Positions 47,125-55,829 of a stretch of DNA of 64,000 nt are shown here, piece by piece. Positions within the stretch are counted from its first letter, which is position 1. Each line of letters begins with the position of its first letter. This DNA comes from SIG710 sp045651985 (GTDB lineage Bacteria > Bacillota > Clostridia > Oscillospirales > CAG-272), in assembly GCA_045651985.1 (NCBI GenBank), contig JAZRTK010000010.1:1-64000 (forward strand), read 5' to 3'. The notes under the pieces are model-generated. The model was not told the origin of the DNA, did no database searches, and saw nothing but the letters and a program-made list of their open reading frames with translations. A program made the position numbers and the translations under genes.

Positions 47125-48717
47125 ATGAAGGGCGACGACAAGTTCTGGTCACTTGACGAGTTTGCTCCAAGGAAAACTATCTCGCGCCCCCAAAATCGTG
47201 ACGTTGAAGCGGTTGAGATAAGCTTTGAGAGCGAAGAAAAAATAATTTCAAGTGTCCGCGAAATGACGTCCGACGGAATTTCAAAGGAAGAAATCCGGAT
47301 GCGCCCCGACACCACCCTGACAGAACGGATAATTACCGCGATGCCAAGCAAAATCGTGGAAAGTGCGACACCGGATGAGGAATACGAAAGCGAGCTGCGC
47401 TTTATAGGACACGTGAAATTGTTCCACAGGAAGGATTACGGCTATTACGAGAGCTTCCTTGCAGACGGCAAACGGCTTTTTGATGAGAGCCGAGAGGGCG
47501 TTCCTTACTATTCTTATTTTTCCTACGTCCCTCAGTATTCTCAGCTGTCGCTTGGACAGCTCGACTGCTATTTTGACCTGCGCCGTCAGATAAGGGCAGG
47601 GGGTGCGCCAAAAGCTGAATACAGCTATATTCTGCTCTATATAAGCGAGCTGATAAATATTGACCCCGATACTCGGTCCGTGCCGAGAAAGCTTGCCCAT
47701 CTGTGGCAAAGCTACCGCCGTATATATCCCAAGCTTGACGCGCTTATCCCCGAATGGATAACGGATTACTGTCTTCTTACCCGCACCATGCCGCCAAAGG
47801 GACTGAATAGCGAGCTTGAAGAATATATTTTCACCCATGCGTCACTTCGCGAGCTGTTCTTTTCGGGCAAGGACGATGACGTGAAAAAGCTGGTGGATTC
47901 AGGGGCTTACACCACCTACGATTACAGAAAAAGCAAGTTTGCAACCCAAGAAAACCTGCCTATTTTTGAGCAGATAATCCCCGCTGTTGTTGCCGTTACC
48001 TTGCGCCGTCTGGGAAGTGAGGGTAAGCTTCGATACGGCACGGGTAAGCTGAACCGCGATATGTTTACGGGTCTGCTCTGTACTCCTGCCAGAAAGTGCC
48101 GCGTTGAGGTGGACTATATTTCACTTTCCCGCTCCCACGAGGTGCGATATATCGTCACCGACGCAGTAAAGCACGCGGAGAACAGGATACGCGCTTATCT
48201 TGGAATAAAATCCCGCCTGACTGTTTACAGCCTGCCCGCAGAGGATAGAAAAATAATAGATTCTATGGTCACGGAAATGCTTGGCGGTGAGAAAAAGCCA
48301 AAGGCGGAGGAAGAAAAAACGGAATATTCTCACCTTTACGAGCTTCCAAAGCACGAATTTTCGCTTGATATGGCAAAGAAGATAGAGGAGGAATCCTGGC
48401 AGACCACCGAACGCCTCATCGAAGCATTTGAGGAGAAAACGATTGAGGTTGCTCCCGCCGTGATATTCGAGACGACGGCGGAGGAAGGAGACCTTACTGT
48501 CGCCCTTTCCGAATATATTGATTTCGTCCGAGCAGCTCGGGATGGAGACTTTTACTCGCAACGCGCATTTGCCGACGCACGGGGACTGCTCGTGGGCTCT
48601 GTCGCCGACCGAATAAACGAAATTTCCGCCGACATTCTCGGAGATATTCTGCTTGAGGAATGTCCCTCGGGCTACAAAATAATTGATGATTACGCACAGG
48701 AGTTAAAAGATGTCTGA
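47125..48717 (+). CDS. TerB_N/TerB_C domain protein
   Basis: A 530-residue cytoplasmic protein with a TerB_N region (about 125-235: YVPQYSQLSLGQLDCYFDLR, YSYILLYISELIN) and a TerB_C domain at the end (about 460-525: DGDFYSQRAFADARGLL, DRINEISADILGDILLEE). The middle is poorly characterised. TerB_N/TerB_C proteins are known from comparative genomics to travel with a P-loop ATPase and often a superfamily II helicase, and are proposed to act on nucleic acids in stress or phage-conflict responses. The ATG follows GAGGAGGTGTCGAA. Its stop overlaps the ATPase start by eight bases; no helicase gene follows. Confidence 0.85.
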   Translation: MKGDDKFWSLDEFAPRKTISRPQNRDVEAVEISFESEEKIISSVREMTSDGISKEEIRMRPDTTLTERIITAMPSKIVESATPDEEYESELRFIGHVKLFHRKDYGYYESFLADGKRLFDESREGVPYYSYFSYVPQYSQLSLGQLDCYFDLRRQIRAGGAPKAEYSYILLYISELINIDPDTRSVPRKLAHLWQSYRRIYPKLDALIPEWITDYCLLTRTMPPKGLNSELEEYIFTHASLRELFFSGKDDDVKKLVDSGAYTTYDYRKSKFATQENLPIFEQIIPAVVAVTLRRLGSEGKLRYGTGKLNRDMFTGLLCTPARKCRVEVDYISLSRSHEVRYIVTDAVKHAENRIRAYLGIKSRLTVYSLPAEDRKIIDSMVTEMLGGEKKPKAEEEKTEYSHLYELPKHEFSLDMAKKIEEESWQTTERLIEAFEEKTIEVAPAVIFETTAEEGDLTVALSEYIDFVRAARDGDFYSQRAFADARGLLVGSVADRINEISADILGDILLEECPSGYKIIDDYAQELKDV

Positions 48718-50077
48718 CATCATTTCGCAAAAGATACCCAAAAGAATACTTTCATCTCTGCTTGCGTCGGTCTCGGCGGGAGTAGTGCCGCGAAGCGGTG
48801 CGCCATATATTGCTATCGGCCGCCGAGACGAGATAGAAGCGTTGCTCTCCGACCTTGAGGAAACGGGCGAGGGCGGCTCAAGAATGAGATTTCTCATTGG
48901 ACGATACGGAAGTGGTAAGAGCTTTCTTATCCAGCTTATCCGAGGCTACGCTCTGGAGCGCAATTTTATTACCGCCGATGCGGACCTGTCCCCCGAGCGC
49001 CGTCTGTACGGCAGTAACGGGTCTGGAATTGCCACCTACCGTGAGCTTATAAAAAATCTTGCCTCGAAGACCTCGCCCGACGGCGGAGCTTTGTCAAAGC
49101 TTGTCACCCGTTGGATAGACGATATCCGTGCAGCTCTCGTAAGGGAGGGATATTCGCTGTCCGACCCCGCGCTTGATACGGCGCTTGAAGCTCGTGTTTA
49201 TGAGGAGATGCGCAGTATTGAAGGACTTGTGGGCGGTTTTGATTTCGCGCGTATCATGGTTGAATTCTACCGAGCTTACGTCTTGGGTGACGAGGACAAA
49301 AAGTCTGCTTGTATGCGTTGGCTGAGAGGTGAGTACGCCACAAAGACTGAGGCACAGTGTGCCCTACGTTTCCGCGTTTCACTTATTATAGATGATGATA
49401 ACTGGTACGATTTTATAAAGATCTGGGCGTCTCTTGTGCGCAAAATGGGATACCGCGGACTAGTTGTCTTTATAGACGAGTGCGTTAACCTTTATAAGAT
49501 AACCCACCGCGTGTCCCGCGAAAACAACTACGAAAAGATACTTTCAATGTTCAATGACACCCTGCAGGGACGTGCCGAGGGACTTGACATCATCATGGGC
49601 GGTACTCCTCAATTTCTGGAGGACACCCGCCGAGGACTGTTTTCATACGAGGCGCTGAAAAGCCGTCTTTGCGACAGCAGATTTGCAGGAAGTGAATTTA
49701 AAAATCTTATCGGTCCCGTCATCCGACTGCGACGACTGTCCGACGAGGAGCTTTTTGCGCTCATAGGCAGGATAACGAAGCTTTACGCGCAAAATTACGG
49801 ATGTGAGCCGAGGATTTCCGAGGAGCAGATGCAGAAGTTTTTGTCAATTTGCCTTGACCGCGCGGGCGCGGATATGATGATAACCCCCCGTGAGATGCTC
49901 CGAGACTACATGACGGTGCTCAATATCCTTATGCAGAACGAGAACGCTACATTTGAGCAGATTATCGGCGAGACCGCGGTGGGGGGAGCAAGCCCTGCAC
50001 CGACGCAGGAAAAGAAAGAAGAAACGGTGCCTGCGCCCCGCACCCCCGATTTCAACCCCGAAGATATAGAATTTTAA
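48710..50077 (+). CDS. DUF2791-like (BREX BrxC-related) P-loop ATPase
   Basis: A 455-residue ATPase with Walker A GRYGSGKS (64-71), Walker B GLVVFIDE (about 250-257) and the sensor-like IIMGGTPQFLED, in the STAND/AAA-related family annotated as BREX-system ATP-binding domain (DUF2791). The C-terminal ~35 residues are a Pro/Glu-rich tail. It is translationally coupled to the TerB protein and probably works with it. No BREX methylase, phosphatase or helicase gene is adjacent, so this is not a BREX locus. Confidence 0.85.
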   Translation: MSDIISQKIPKRILSSLLASVSAGVVPRSGAPYIAIGRRDEIEALLSDLEETGEGGSRMRFLIGRYGSGKSFLIQLIRGYALERNFITADADLSPERRLYGSNGSGIATYRELIKNLASKTSPDGGALSKLVTRWIDDIRAALVREGYSLSDPALDTALEARVYEEMRSIEGLVGGFDFARIMVEFYRAYVLGDEDKKSACMRWLRGEYATKTEAQCALRFRVSLIIDDDNWYDFIKIWASLVRKMGYRGLVVFIDECVNLYKITHRVSRENNYEKILSMFNDTLQGRAEGLDIIMGGTPQFLEDTRRGLFSYEALKSRLCDSRFAGSEFKNLIGPVIRLRRLSDEELFALIGRITKLYAQNYGCEPRISEEQMQKFLSICLDRAGADMMITPREMLRDYMTVLNILMQNENATFEQIIGETAVGGASPAPTQEKKEETVPAPRTPDFNPEDIEF

Positions 50078-50092
50078 AAGATGGAGATCAAT

Positions 50093-51118
50093 ATGTTATA
50101 TTTTTCAAGTGATTACCAGCAGGCGTGCCACCCCGAGATACTTCGCCGTATAGCGGAGACCAATTACGAGGGTAATTCGGGCTATGGCACCGACGAACAC
50201 TGTAAGATTGCAAAGGAGAAGATAAAGGCGGCTTGCGGTACTCCCGATGCTGAGATTTTCTTTATTCCCGGCGGCACCCAGACCAATATGCTGGTGCTCA
50301 ATACCATCCTTGCGCCTTATGAGGGTGTGATCTCTGCCGAAACGGGACACATTCAGGGGCACGAGGCGGGTGCGGTTGAGTTTACGGGACATAAAATTCT
50401 GACGATTCCCGGCTACGAGGGCAAAATAAAAGCCGCCGACCTGCGTGCAAGACTGCGTGCTTATGCCGACGACGATAACCGAGAGCATACCACGCCCGCA
50501 GGTGCTCTTTATATCTCGTTCCCCACCGAATATGGAACTATTTATTCAAAGTCCGAGCTGACCGAAATTTACTCAATCTGCCGCGAGTACGCTATACCCC
50601 TGTTCATCGACGGCGCGCGCCTTGGATACGGTCTTATGAGTCCTGAGTGCGACCTGACATTGCCTGAGCTTGCACACCTGTGCGACGTTTTCTATATCGG
50701 AGGCACGAAGATGGGGGCGCTTATGGGCGAGGCGGTGGTATTCACACATGCAAATATGCCAAAGCATTTTTTCACCTCGGTAAAACAGCACGGCGCGCTT
50801 CTTGCGAAAGGTTGGCTGCTTGGGCTCCAGTTTGAAACGCTTTTCACCGACGACCTTTATTTTAAGCTCGGCAAAAACGCAATTGATTGCGCCATGAAGC
50901 TGAAAAAGCTGCTTGTTGAAAAGGGCTATAAACTTCACCTTGATTCTCCCACAAATCAGCAGTTTGCGTTGGTTGAGGACAGCCTGCTTCCAAAGCTGGC
51001 AGAGAACGTCAGCTATGGCTTCTGGGAAAAGCCCGACGAGACCCACACGGTCATTCGCTTTGCAACGGGCTGGGCAACACGTCCGGAAGACGTGGAGGAG
51101 CTGGGAAAGTATCTGTAA
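50093..51118 (+). CDS. Low-specificity L-threonine aldolase family protein
   Basis: A PLP enzyme that splits L-threonine or related beta-hydroxy amino acids to glycine and an aldehyde. The 341 residues show FSSDYQQACHPEI, NYEGNSGYGTDEH, FFIPGGTQTNMLVLN, FIDGARLGYGL (Asp binding the pyridine nitrogen) and YIGGTKMGALMGEA with the Schiff-base lysine. I use the ATG at 50093, since the in-frame ATG at 50081 contains the GGAGAT ribosome binding site. It lies 15 bases after the ATPase stop and may be cotranscribed with the TerB module. Confidence 0.9.
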   Translation: MLYFSSDYQQACHPEILRRIAETNYEGNSGYGTDEHCKIAKEKIKAACGTPDAEIFFIPGGTQTNMLVLNTILAPYEGVISAETGHIQGHEAGAVEFTGHKILTIPGYEGKIKAADLRARLRAYADDDNREHTTPAGALYISFPTEYGTIYSKSELTEIYSICREYAIPLFIDGARLGYGLMSPECDLTLPELAHLCDVFYIGGTKMGALMGEAVVFTHANMPKHFFTSVKQHGALLAKGWLLGLQFETLFTDDLYFKLGKNAIDCAMKLKKLLVEKGYKLHLDSPTNQQFALVEDSLLPKLAENVSYGFWEKPDETHTVIRFATGWATRPEDVEELGKYL

Positions 51119-51120
51119 TA

Positions 51121-51151
51121 AAAAAACGGACTGCAACGCAGTCCGTTTTTT
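51121..51151. terminator. Bidirectional terminator, threonine aldolase and ispE
   Basis: A stem CGGACTGC/GCAGTCCG with AAC loop, extended by A- and T-runs. Confidence 0.9.
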
Positions 51152-51152
51152 A

Positions 51153-52022
51153 TTACATTGTTTCACATACAAACGCTCTTGCACCACTTTGACGGATAAT
51201 TTTAGCCGCCTTTTGCGCCGATTCGGCTGAGTCAAAAAGACCGTAGACCGAGGGACCGCTGCCGCTCATCATAGCAGAGAGGGCGCCGTTTTGCATCATT
51301 TTCCCTTTGAGAACATCGACCATAGGTCGTACGGGTGGCACTGCCGATTCAAAAATATTGAATGTTTTACCCGCGACGTCTCGTTCGTCCGAGTGCTCAA
51401 GAGCGGAGATCAGCGAGTCGAATTTTTCGGAATTTTGGTTGCCTTCTTTAAAATCTCCGAACATTCGGTCAAGCTCGCCGTATGCCCAAGGGGTTGACAC
51501 ACCCTCGCCGTCAATAGCGATCATCACGTGGAGCTTTGGACAAGCAGGGCAGAGTTCAAGAACGTCACCTATACCGCGAGTTATCTTCGTTCCTCCGAAA
51601 AGGCAGAAGGGTACGTCCGCGCCAACTTTTGAGGCTATTTTTATAAGCTCGGAGTCGGACAAATCTGCGCCCGTCAGCTCGTTTAAACTCATTATGACCG
51701 CCGCTCCGTCGGTGCTTCCTCCCGCAAGACCTGCCGCCATTGGAATGCGCTTTTCTATATGTATCTTTGCGCCCGCGCTGATGCCTGTAAACTCAAAGAA
51801 TTTGTGGGCAGCCCGAACGGCAATATTGCTGTTATCACATGGCACGCCCTCAACGTTTGATGAGACGGAAAAAGTGCCGTCTGTCAGCTCGGTCGTCACC
51901 GTGTCCGAGAGTGACACCGACTGCATCACGCTCAAAATGTCGTGGTAACCGTCCCTGCGCTTTTGTGTGACGTCAAGAAAAAGATTTATTTTTGCATACG
52001 CCTCTCGGCTTTGTGTTTTCAT
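51153..52022 (-). CDS. ispE: 4-diphosphocytidyl-2-C-methyl-D-erythritol kinase
   Basis: A GHMP kinase of the MEP pathway, acting between IspD and IspF, whose genes are 26 kb away here. Start chosen at MKTQSREAYAKINLFLDV, giving 289 residues; the open frame upstream runs through a promoter region. Motifs are AKINLFL, RRDGYHDI, the glycine-rich PMAAGLAGGSTDGAAVI, and the late MMSGSGPSVYGLF. Confidence 0.96.
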   Translation of the reverse strand: MKTQSREAYAKINLFLDVTQKRRDGYHDILSVMQSVSLSDTVTTELTDGTFSVSSNVEGVPCDNSNIAVRAAHKFFEFTGISAGAKIHIEKRIPMAAGLAGGSTDGAAVIMSLNELTGADLSDSELIKIASKVGADVPFCLFGGTKITRGIGDVLELCPACPKLHVMIAIDGEGVSTPWAYGELDRMFGDFKEGNQNSEKFDSLISALEHSDERDVAGKTFNIFESAVPPVRPMVDVLKGKMMQNGALSAMMSGSGPSVYGLFDSAESAQKAAKIIRQSGARAFVCETM

Positions 52023-52109
52023 TCTGTATCTCACTTTCGCCGTCGTTTTTATAATTCTACCATATTGCCACCGAATTATCAACATTTTCTTGAAAATATA
52101 CCTTTTTAC

Positions 52110-52138
52110 TTGATTTTGTTCTGAAAAAGGAGTATAAT
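52110..52138 (+). promoter_or_regulatory. Promoter of mscS
   Basis: TTGATT (52110-52115), 17 bases, TATAAT (52133-52138). Confidence 0.8.
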
Positions 52139-52172
52139 TAAAGAGCAAATTTTATTTGAAAGAGGTACAAAA

Positions 52173-52976
52173 ATGAAAGAATTTCTCATGGACCTTGCTG
52201 CTTGGGCCACCACCAAGGGCATATCTATCGTTGCCGCGCTTCTTATCCTCGGAATCGGTTGGGGGATCGTTTCCTCTATATCGAAGAAGCTCAAGACGGG
52301 TAAGTACGGAAAGAAAATGGACCCCACAGTACGCAACTTCGTGGCAAACTTCTGCAATATCGGATTGAAGATTGTTCTCGTGGTGACTGTTGTCGTTATC
52401 ATGGGTGTGCCTGAGGCTTCAATTGCGGCAGTACTTGCATCTGCGGGTGTTACTATCGGTCTTGCTTTGCAGGGCGGTCTTTCCAATATCGCCAGCGGAA
52501 TCATTCTGCTTATCACTCGTCCGTTCTCCATCGGTGATTTCGTAACCGTTGCGGGCGAAAGCGGAACGGTTACAGACATCAACATATACTACACCACCAT
52601 TCTTACCCCCGACAACAAGACTATCACCGTTCCCAACTCTGCGGCGTCCACGTCCAACATCACCAATTTCTCGATCGAGAACAAGAGACGTATTGCCATT
52701 GACGTGCTTGTGGCTTACGGGACAGATACCGAGCTTGTAAAATCTACTCTGCTTGAAATTGCGAATTCCAACGATAAGGTCCTGCGCGACCCTGCACCCG
52801 AGGCTGTTCTTACAACCCTGGGCGACAGAGGAATCAGCTTCTCTCTGAGAATGTGGGTAGATAACTCCGACTTCTGGAACGTTACCTTTGCGGCAAACGA
52901 GGCAGTCAAGGCTTCCTTTGAGGAGAAGGGAATATCCGTTCCCAAGACACAGATAAATCTTCACCAGGCAAAGTGA
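52173..52976 (+). CDS. Small-conductance mechanosensitive channel (MscS family)
   Basis: Releases solutes on hypo-osmotic shock. The 267 residues have three membrane helices, the Gly/Ala-rich pore helix VTIGLALQGGLSNIASGI, the beta-domain opening RPFSIGDFVTVAGESGTV, and the C-terminal cytoplasmic vestibule. Length matches the minimal MscS (E. coli 286). The ATG follows GAAAGAGGTACAAAA. Single gene with promoter and terminator. Confidence 0.94.
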   Translation: MKEFLMDLAAWATTKGISIVAALLILGIGWGIVSSISKKLKTGKYGKKMDPTVRNFVANFCNIGLKIVLVVTVVVIMGVPEASIAAVLASAGVTIGLALQGGLSNIASGIILLITRPFSIGDFVTVAGESGTVTDINIYYTTILTPDNKTITVPNSAASTSNITNFSIENKRRIAIDVLVAYGTDTELVKSTLLEIANSNDKVLRDPAPEAVLTTLGDRGISFSLRMWVDNSDFWNVTFAANEAVKASFEEKGISVPKTQINLHQAK

Positions 52977-52990
52977 TTTTATAAAACACA

Positions 52991-53019
52991 AACAACGGCG
53001 CTGTGCGCCGTTGTTTTTT
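52991..53019 (+). terminator. Terminator of mscS
   Basis: An 11-bp stem AACAACGGCGC/GCGCCGTTGTT, TGT loop, T-run. Confidence 0.9.
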
Positions 53020-53042
53020 GCTTGGGTAAAATTCAGGAGAGA

Positions 53043-53351
53043 TCATCTCTCCTCGCTCAGCTCGTCGGCAAATATAAATGCTACCGCGCCGAAAAGAACG
53101 AGGCAGATAAGAGCACCCGCAATAATGGACAGAGCTCCGCTTACCACCATTCCCACGGTGAGTGCAAAGAATCCAACGCAAGCAATTCCGCCTGCAACCT
53201 TCATTGTGGACAGGATCGTGGAATTTGAAAAGATCGCTTCTATTATAGAAATAAGAAGCTGGAAAAATCCTGCACTTCTTCTTGTGGCGGGGCGAGTCTC
53301 CTTTCTTGCGGGATAATTATATACGTTTCTTCTGTTGTAACAAGCATTCAT
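53043..53351 (-). CDS. Hypothetical small membrane protein
   Basis: A 102-residue protein with an N-terminal basic, Tyr/Arg-rich cytoplasmic tail (about 1-28) and two hydrophobic helices (about 52-72 and 76-94), ending with acidic DELSEER. The ATG follows AAAGGAGATAATAAA. I do not recognise a family. Convergent with mscS and divergent from the XRE-S24 gene. Confidence 0.65.
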   Translation of the reverse strand: MNACYNRRNVYNYPARKETRPATRRSAGFFQLLISIIEAIFSNSTILSTMKVAGGIACVGFFALTVGMVVSGALSIIAGALICLVLFGAVAFIFADELSEER

Positions 53352-53459
53352 TTTATTATCTCCTTTCCGATTTCGGAACTTTTGTAAGCTTATTATAACA
53401 CAAAAAATCGATTTGTCAATAGGTTTTTTCCAAAAAACGAAAATATTTTTAAAAAACTC

Positions 53460-53488
53460 TTTACAAAACGGAAAAATGGTGCTATAAT
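53460..53488 (+). promoter_or_regulatory. Promoter of the XRE-S24 gene
   Basis: TTTACA (53460-53465), 17 bases, TATAAT (53483-53488). TGATATCG just after the -10 box differs by one base from the TGATATCA palindrome at the SPFH promoter. Confidence 0.8.
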
Positions 53489-53530
53489 GATATCGTAAAA
53501 GAAATAAAAAGCGCGAGGGGAGTGCCTAAA

Positions 53531-54337
53531 ATGGAATACATCGATAGAATTAAAAAGATCAAAAGCGAAAAGAAGATCACAAACGAGAAGCTGTCCGAGA
53601 TGACCGGAATACCGCTGGGTACGCTGAGCAAGATCATGGCGGAGATAAGCGACTCGCCGAAGTTCGTCAATATCCTCTCTATCTGCGAGGCGCTGGGTTG
53701 CTCGGTTAACTACATCGTGACAGGAGAGCCCGATAACAACAATAACTGCTACCTTGAGGTGGGTGAGATGAACCTTATCGACAGCTACCGCCGTCTGGAT
53801 ACCCACGGTCGTGAGCTGGTCGCCCTCGTATTAAATAAGGAAGCGGAGCGCATCACAAAGGCAGATTACGGAATCGGAGCAGAGCCTCAGAGGAAGTCCG
53901 CAAAGATCCTTACTCCCAAGAAGCCCGCGTCAAAGCCCGCATCGCAGAAGAGCGCGGCAGAGTATGGCAGACGCGTTATCTCGCTTTTCGAGATGCCCGT
54001 CTCCGCAGGTCGCGGCGTTTACCTTGACGGAGGAGCTGCCGACGAGATCAACATTCCCGATACGGTCAAGACCCGCAGCGCGGATTACGCTCTGCGCATC
54101 AGCGGAAACAGTATGGAGCCCAAGTATCACAACGGCGATATTCTGCTTATCCAGAACTGCGACAGCGTCGAAATAGGAGAGCTTGGAATTTTCGTTCTCG
54201 ACGGCGAGGGATACTTCAAGCAGTTCGGCGGCGACCGCCTAATTTCCCTCAATCCCGAATACCCCGATATTCCTCTCAGCGATTTTTCCGACGCGGAATG
54301 CTGCGGCAGAGTTGTTGGACGGCTTAAAAAGAAATAA
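53531..54337 (+). CDS. XRE-family repressor with S24/LexA-type self-cleavage domain
   Basis: A 268-residue regulator: an N-terminal helix-turn-helix (about 1-65; NEKLSEMTGIPLGTLSKI), a lysine/proline/serine-rich linker (about 120-145) and a C-terminal S24 peptidase domain. The Ala-Gly cleavage site appears as PVSAGRG, the nucleophile Ser in SGNSMEPKYHNGD and the general-base Lys in EGYFKQF, so RecA-stimulated or spontaneous self-cleavage is chemically possible. Start ATG eight bases after GGGGAG. Similar to phage CI/LexA-like repressors but no phage genes are around it. Confidence 0.88.
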   Translation: MEYIDRIKKIKSEKKITNEKLSEMTGIPLGTLSKIMAEISDSPKFVNILSICEALGCSVNYIVTGEPDNNNNCYLEVGEMNLIDSYRRLDTHGRELVALVLNKEAERITKADYGIGAEPQRKSAKILTPKKPASKPASQKSAAEYGRRVISLFEMPVSAGRGVYLDGGAADEINIPDTVKTRSADYALRISGNSMEPKYHNGDILLIQNCDSVEIGELGIFVLDGEGYFKQFGGDRLISLNPEYPDIPLSDFSDAECCGRVVGRLKKK

Positions 54338-54370
54338 GAAAAAGGTCTGCTCAGAGCAGACCTTTTTCTT
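54336..54370 (+). terminator. Terminator of the XRE-S24 gene
   Basis: A 15-bp or longer stem (54336-54350 with 54356-54370), core AAAAAGGTCTGC. The next promoter's -35 box starts inside its 3' arm. Confidence 0.88.
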
Positions 54371-54397
54371 GACTTTCATGTTTTTTCATGGTACAAT
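54369..54397 (+). promoter_or_regulatory. Promoter of the MFS transporter
   Basis: TTGACT (54369-54374), 17 bases, TACAAT (54392-54397). Confidence 0.75.
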
Positions 54398-54427
54398 CCT
54401 GTTTGAATATGTTGAAAGGTAAATACC

Positions 54428-55603
54428 ATGGGAACAAAGTACTCAAAAACTATCAGCTGTTGTCTTTTGGGCTACGTGGTCCAGGCTATCATCAATAACT
54501 ACGTGCCCCTGCTTTTTGTTACGTTCAACCGAGATTTCGGCGTGTCTCTTGAAAAGATATCACTGATAATAACTATAAATTTCATAGTTCAGATAACTGC
54601 CGACCTGATCTCGTCGAAATTCATTGACAAGATAGGCTACCGAGTTACGGTGGTGGTGGCCCACGGATTATCTTTTGCGGGAATGTTGGCACTCGCCGTC
54701 CTGCCTAACGTCATGGACCCCTACGTCGGACTTGTTATCGCTACTGTTGTCTGCGCCCTTGGAGGTGGGCTTATCGAGGTCATAATCAGTCCGATAGTTG
54801 AGGCGTGTCCCAGCGAAAACAAGGCGGCACACATGAGTCTGCTTCATTCCTTTTACTGCTGGGGACACGTGGCGGTGGTGCTTATCTCTACTCTGTTCTT
54901 TGCGGCTGTGGGAACGGAAAAATGGTACATTCTGGCCTCTGTCTGGTCGCTGTTGCCTCTTGCAAACGGTATTGCATTTTGCTATGTGCCGATACTAACA
55001 CTCACCGAGAAAGGGAAGTCCACTCCGATTTTTCGGCTTATGCGTACCAAGACCTTTTGGTCATTTATCGTTATCATGGTCTGCGCGGGAGCCTGCGAGC
55101 TTAGTATTGCCCAGTGGGCATCAGCCTTTGCGGAAGCGGGACTTGGTGTTGGCAAGACCGTTGGCGACCTTTTAGGTCCTATGGCGTTTGCTATCCTTAT
55201 GGGCGGATCGCGAATCTTCTATTCCCGCATGGGAAATAAAATAAAGATAGAAAAATATCTTGTTGTCTGCTCGGCTGTTTGCCTTTTCAGCTATCTGCTT
55301 ATCGCTCTGTCACCCTATAAGTTCCTCTCCCTTGTGGGCTGCGGGATCTGCGGCTTTGCGGTGGGCGTTATGTGGCCCGGCTCGTACAGCATGGCGGCGG
55401 AAAAGATGCCCGGCGGCGGTGCGGCGATGTTTGCCATGCTTGCTTTGGCAGGTGACACGGGCTGTGCCTTGGGCCCCGGACTTGTGGGAGCGGTCTCCGA
55501 GCGCTTTTCGGGTGACCTGAAGACGGGTATCCTTGCGGTGACTGTTTTCCCCGTAGTCTTGCTGTTTTCTGCTATCGCTTACGAAAGAAAAGCAAGAAAA
55601 TAA
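54428..55603 (+). CDS. Major facilitator superfamily transporter
   Basis: A 391-residue membrane protein with about twelve hydrophobic helices. The loop 2-3 signature region is ADLISSKFIDKIGYRVTVV, and FSRMGNKIKIEKYLV-like positive loops mark the second half. Its overall look is of the fucose-permease-like/sugar-type MFS group, but the substrate cannot be assigned. The ATG follows TTGAAAGGTAAATACC. Confidence 0.85.
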   Translation: MGTKYSKTISCCLLGYVVQAIINNYVPLLFVTFNRDFGVSLEKISLIITINFIVQITADLISSKFIDKIGYRVTVVVAHGLSFAGMLALAVLPNVMDPYVGLVIATVVCALGGGLIEVIISPIVEACPSENKAAHMSLLHSFYCWGHVAVVLISTLFFAAVGTEKWYILASVWSLLPLANGIAFCYVPILTLTEKGKSTPIFRLMRTKTFWSFIVIMVCAGACELSIAQWASAFAEAGLGVGKTVGDLLGPMAFAILMGGSRIFYSRMGNKIKIEKYLVVCSAVCLFSYLLIALSPYKFLSLVGCGICGFAVGVMWPGSYSMAAEKMPGGGAAMFAMLALAGDTGCALGPGLVGAVSERFSGDLKTGILAVTVFPVVLLFSAIAYERKARK

Positions 55604-55605
55604 CG

Positions 55606-55639
55606 AAAAAAGCACTTGCTGAACGCAAGTGCTTTTTTC
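55606..55639. terminator. Bidirectional terminator, MFS gene and tRNA-Lys
   Basis: A 14-bp stem AAAAAAGCACTTGC/GCAAGTGCTTTTTT with TGAAC loop; it abuts the CCA end of the tRNA. Confidence 0.92.
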
Positions 55640-55715
55640 TGGTGCTCCATTGCGGAATCGAACCGCAGACACCTTGATTAAAAGTCAAGTGCTCTACCGG
55701 CTGAGCTAATGGGGC
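55640..55715 (-). tRNA. tRNA-Lys (anticodon TTT)
   Basis: A 76-nt tRNA with encoded CCA; anticodon loop CTTTTAA, D-arm GCTCAGCCGGTAGAGC, T-arm GCGGTTCGATTCCGC. The acceptor stem GCCCCAT/ATGGAGC has one C-A mismatch at the third pair (3-70); all other stems pair. Confidence 0.96.
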
Positions 55716-55755
55716 ATGGTCCACGGAAAGAGCTTCTTTCCGTGCAACGCATAAT

Positions 55756-55784
55756 ATGATACCATATTTTGTTTAAAATGTCAA
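55756..55784 (-). promoter_or_regulatory. Promoter of tRNA-Lys
   Basis: Minus strand TTGACA (55784-55779), 17 bases, TATCAT (55761-55756). Confidence 0.82.
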
Positions 55785-55829
55785 CACTTTTTTACAAAAT
55801 TGTTTGCAAAATTCCAAGGGCAAAAAGAC

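Noticed and set aside
48710..50077. A BREX defence locus
   Set aside because: Only the BrxC-like ATP-binding domain relation exists; no pglX, pglZ, brxA/B or brxL homologue is nearby.
53531..54337. A prophage marked by the CI/LexA-like repressor
   Set aside because: Flanking genes are mscS, a small membrane protein and an MFS transporter; no integrase, terminase or structural genes.
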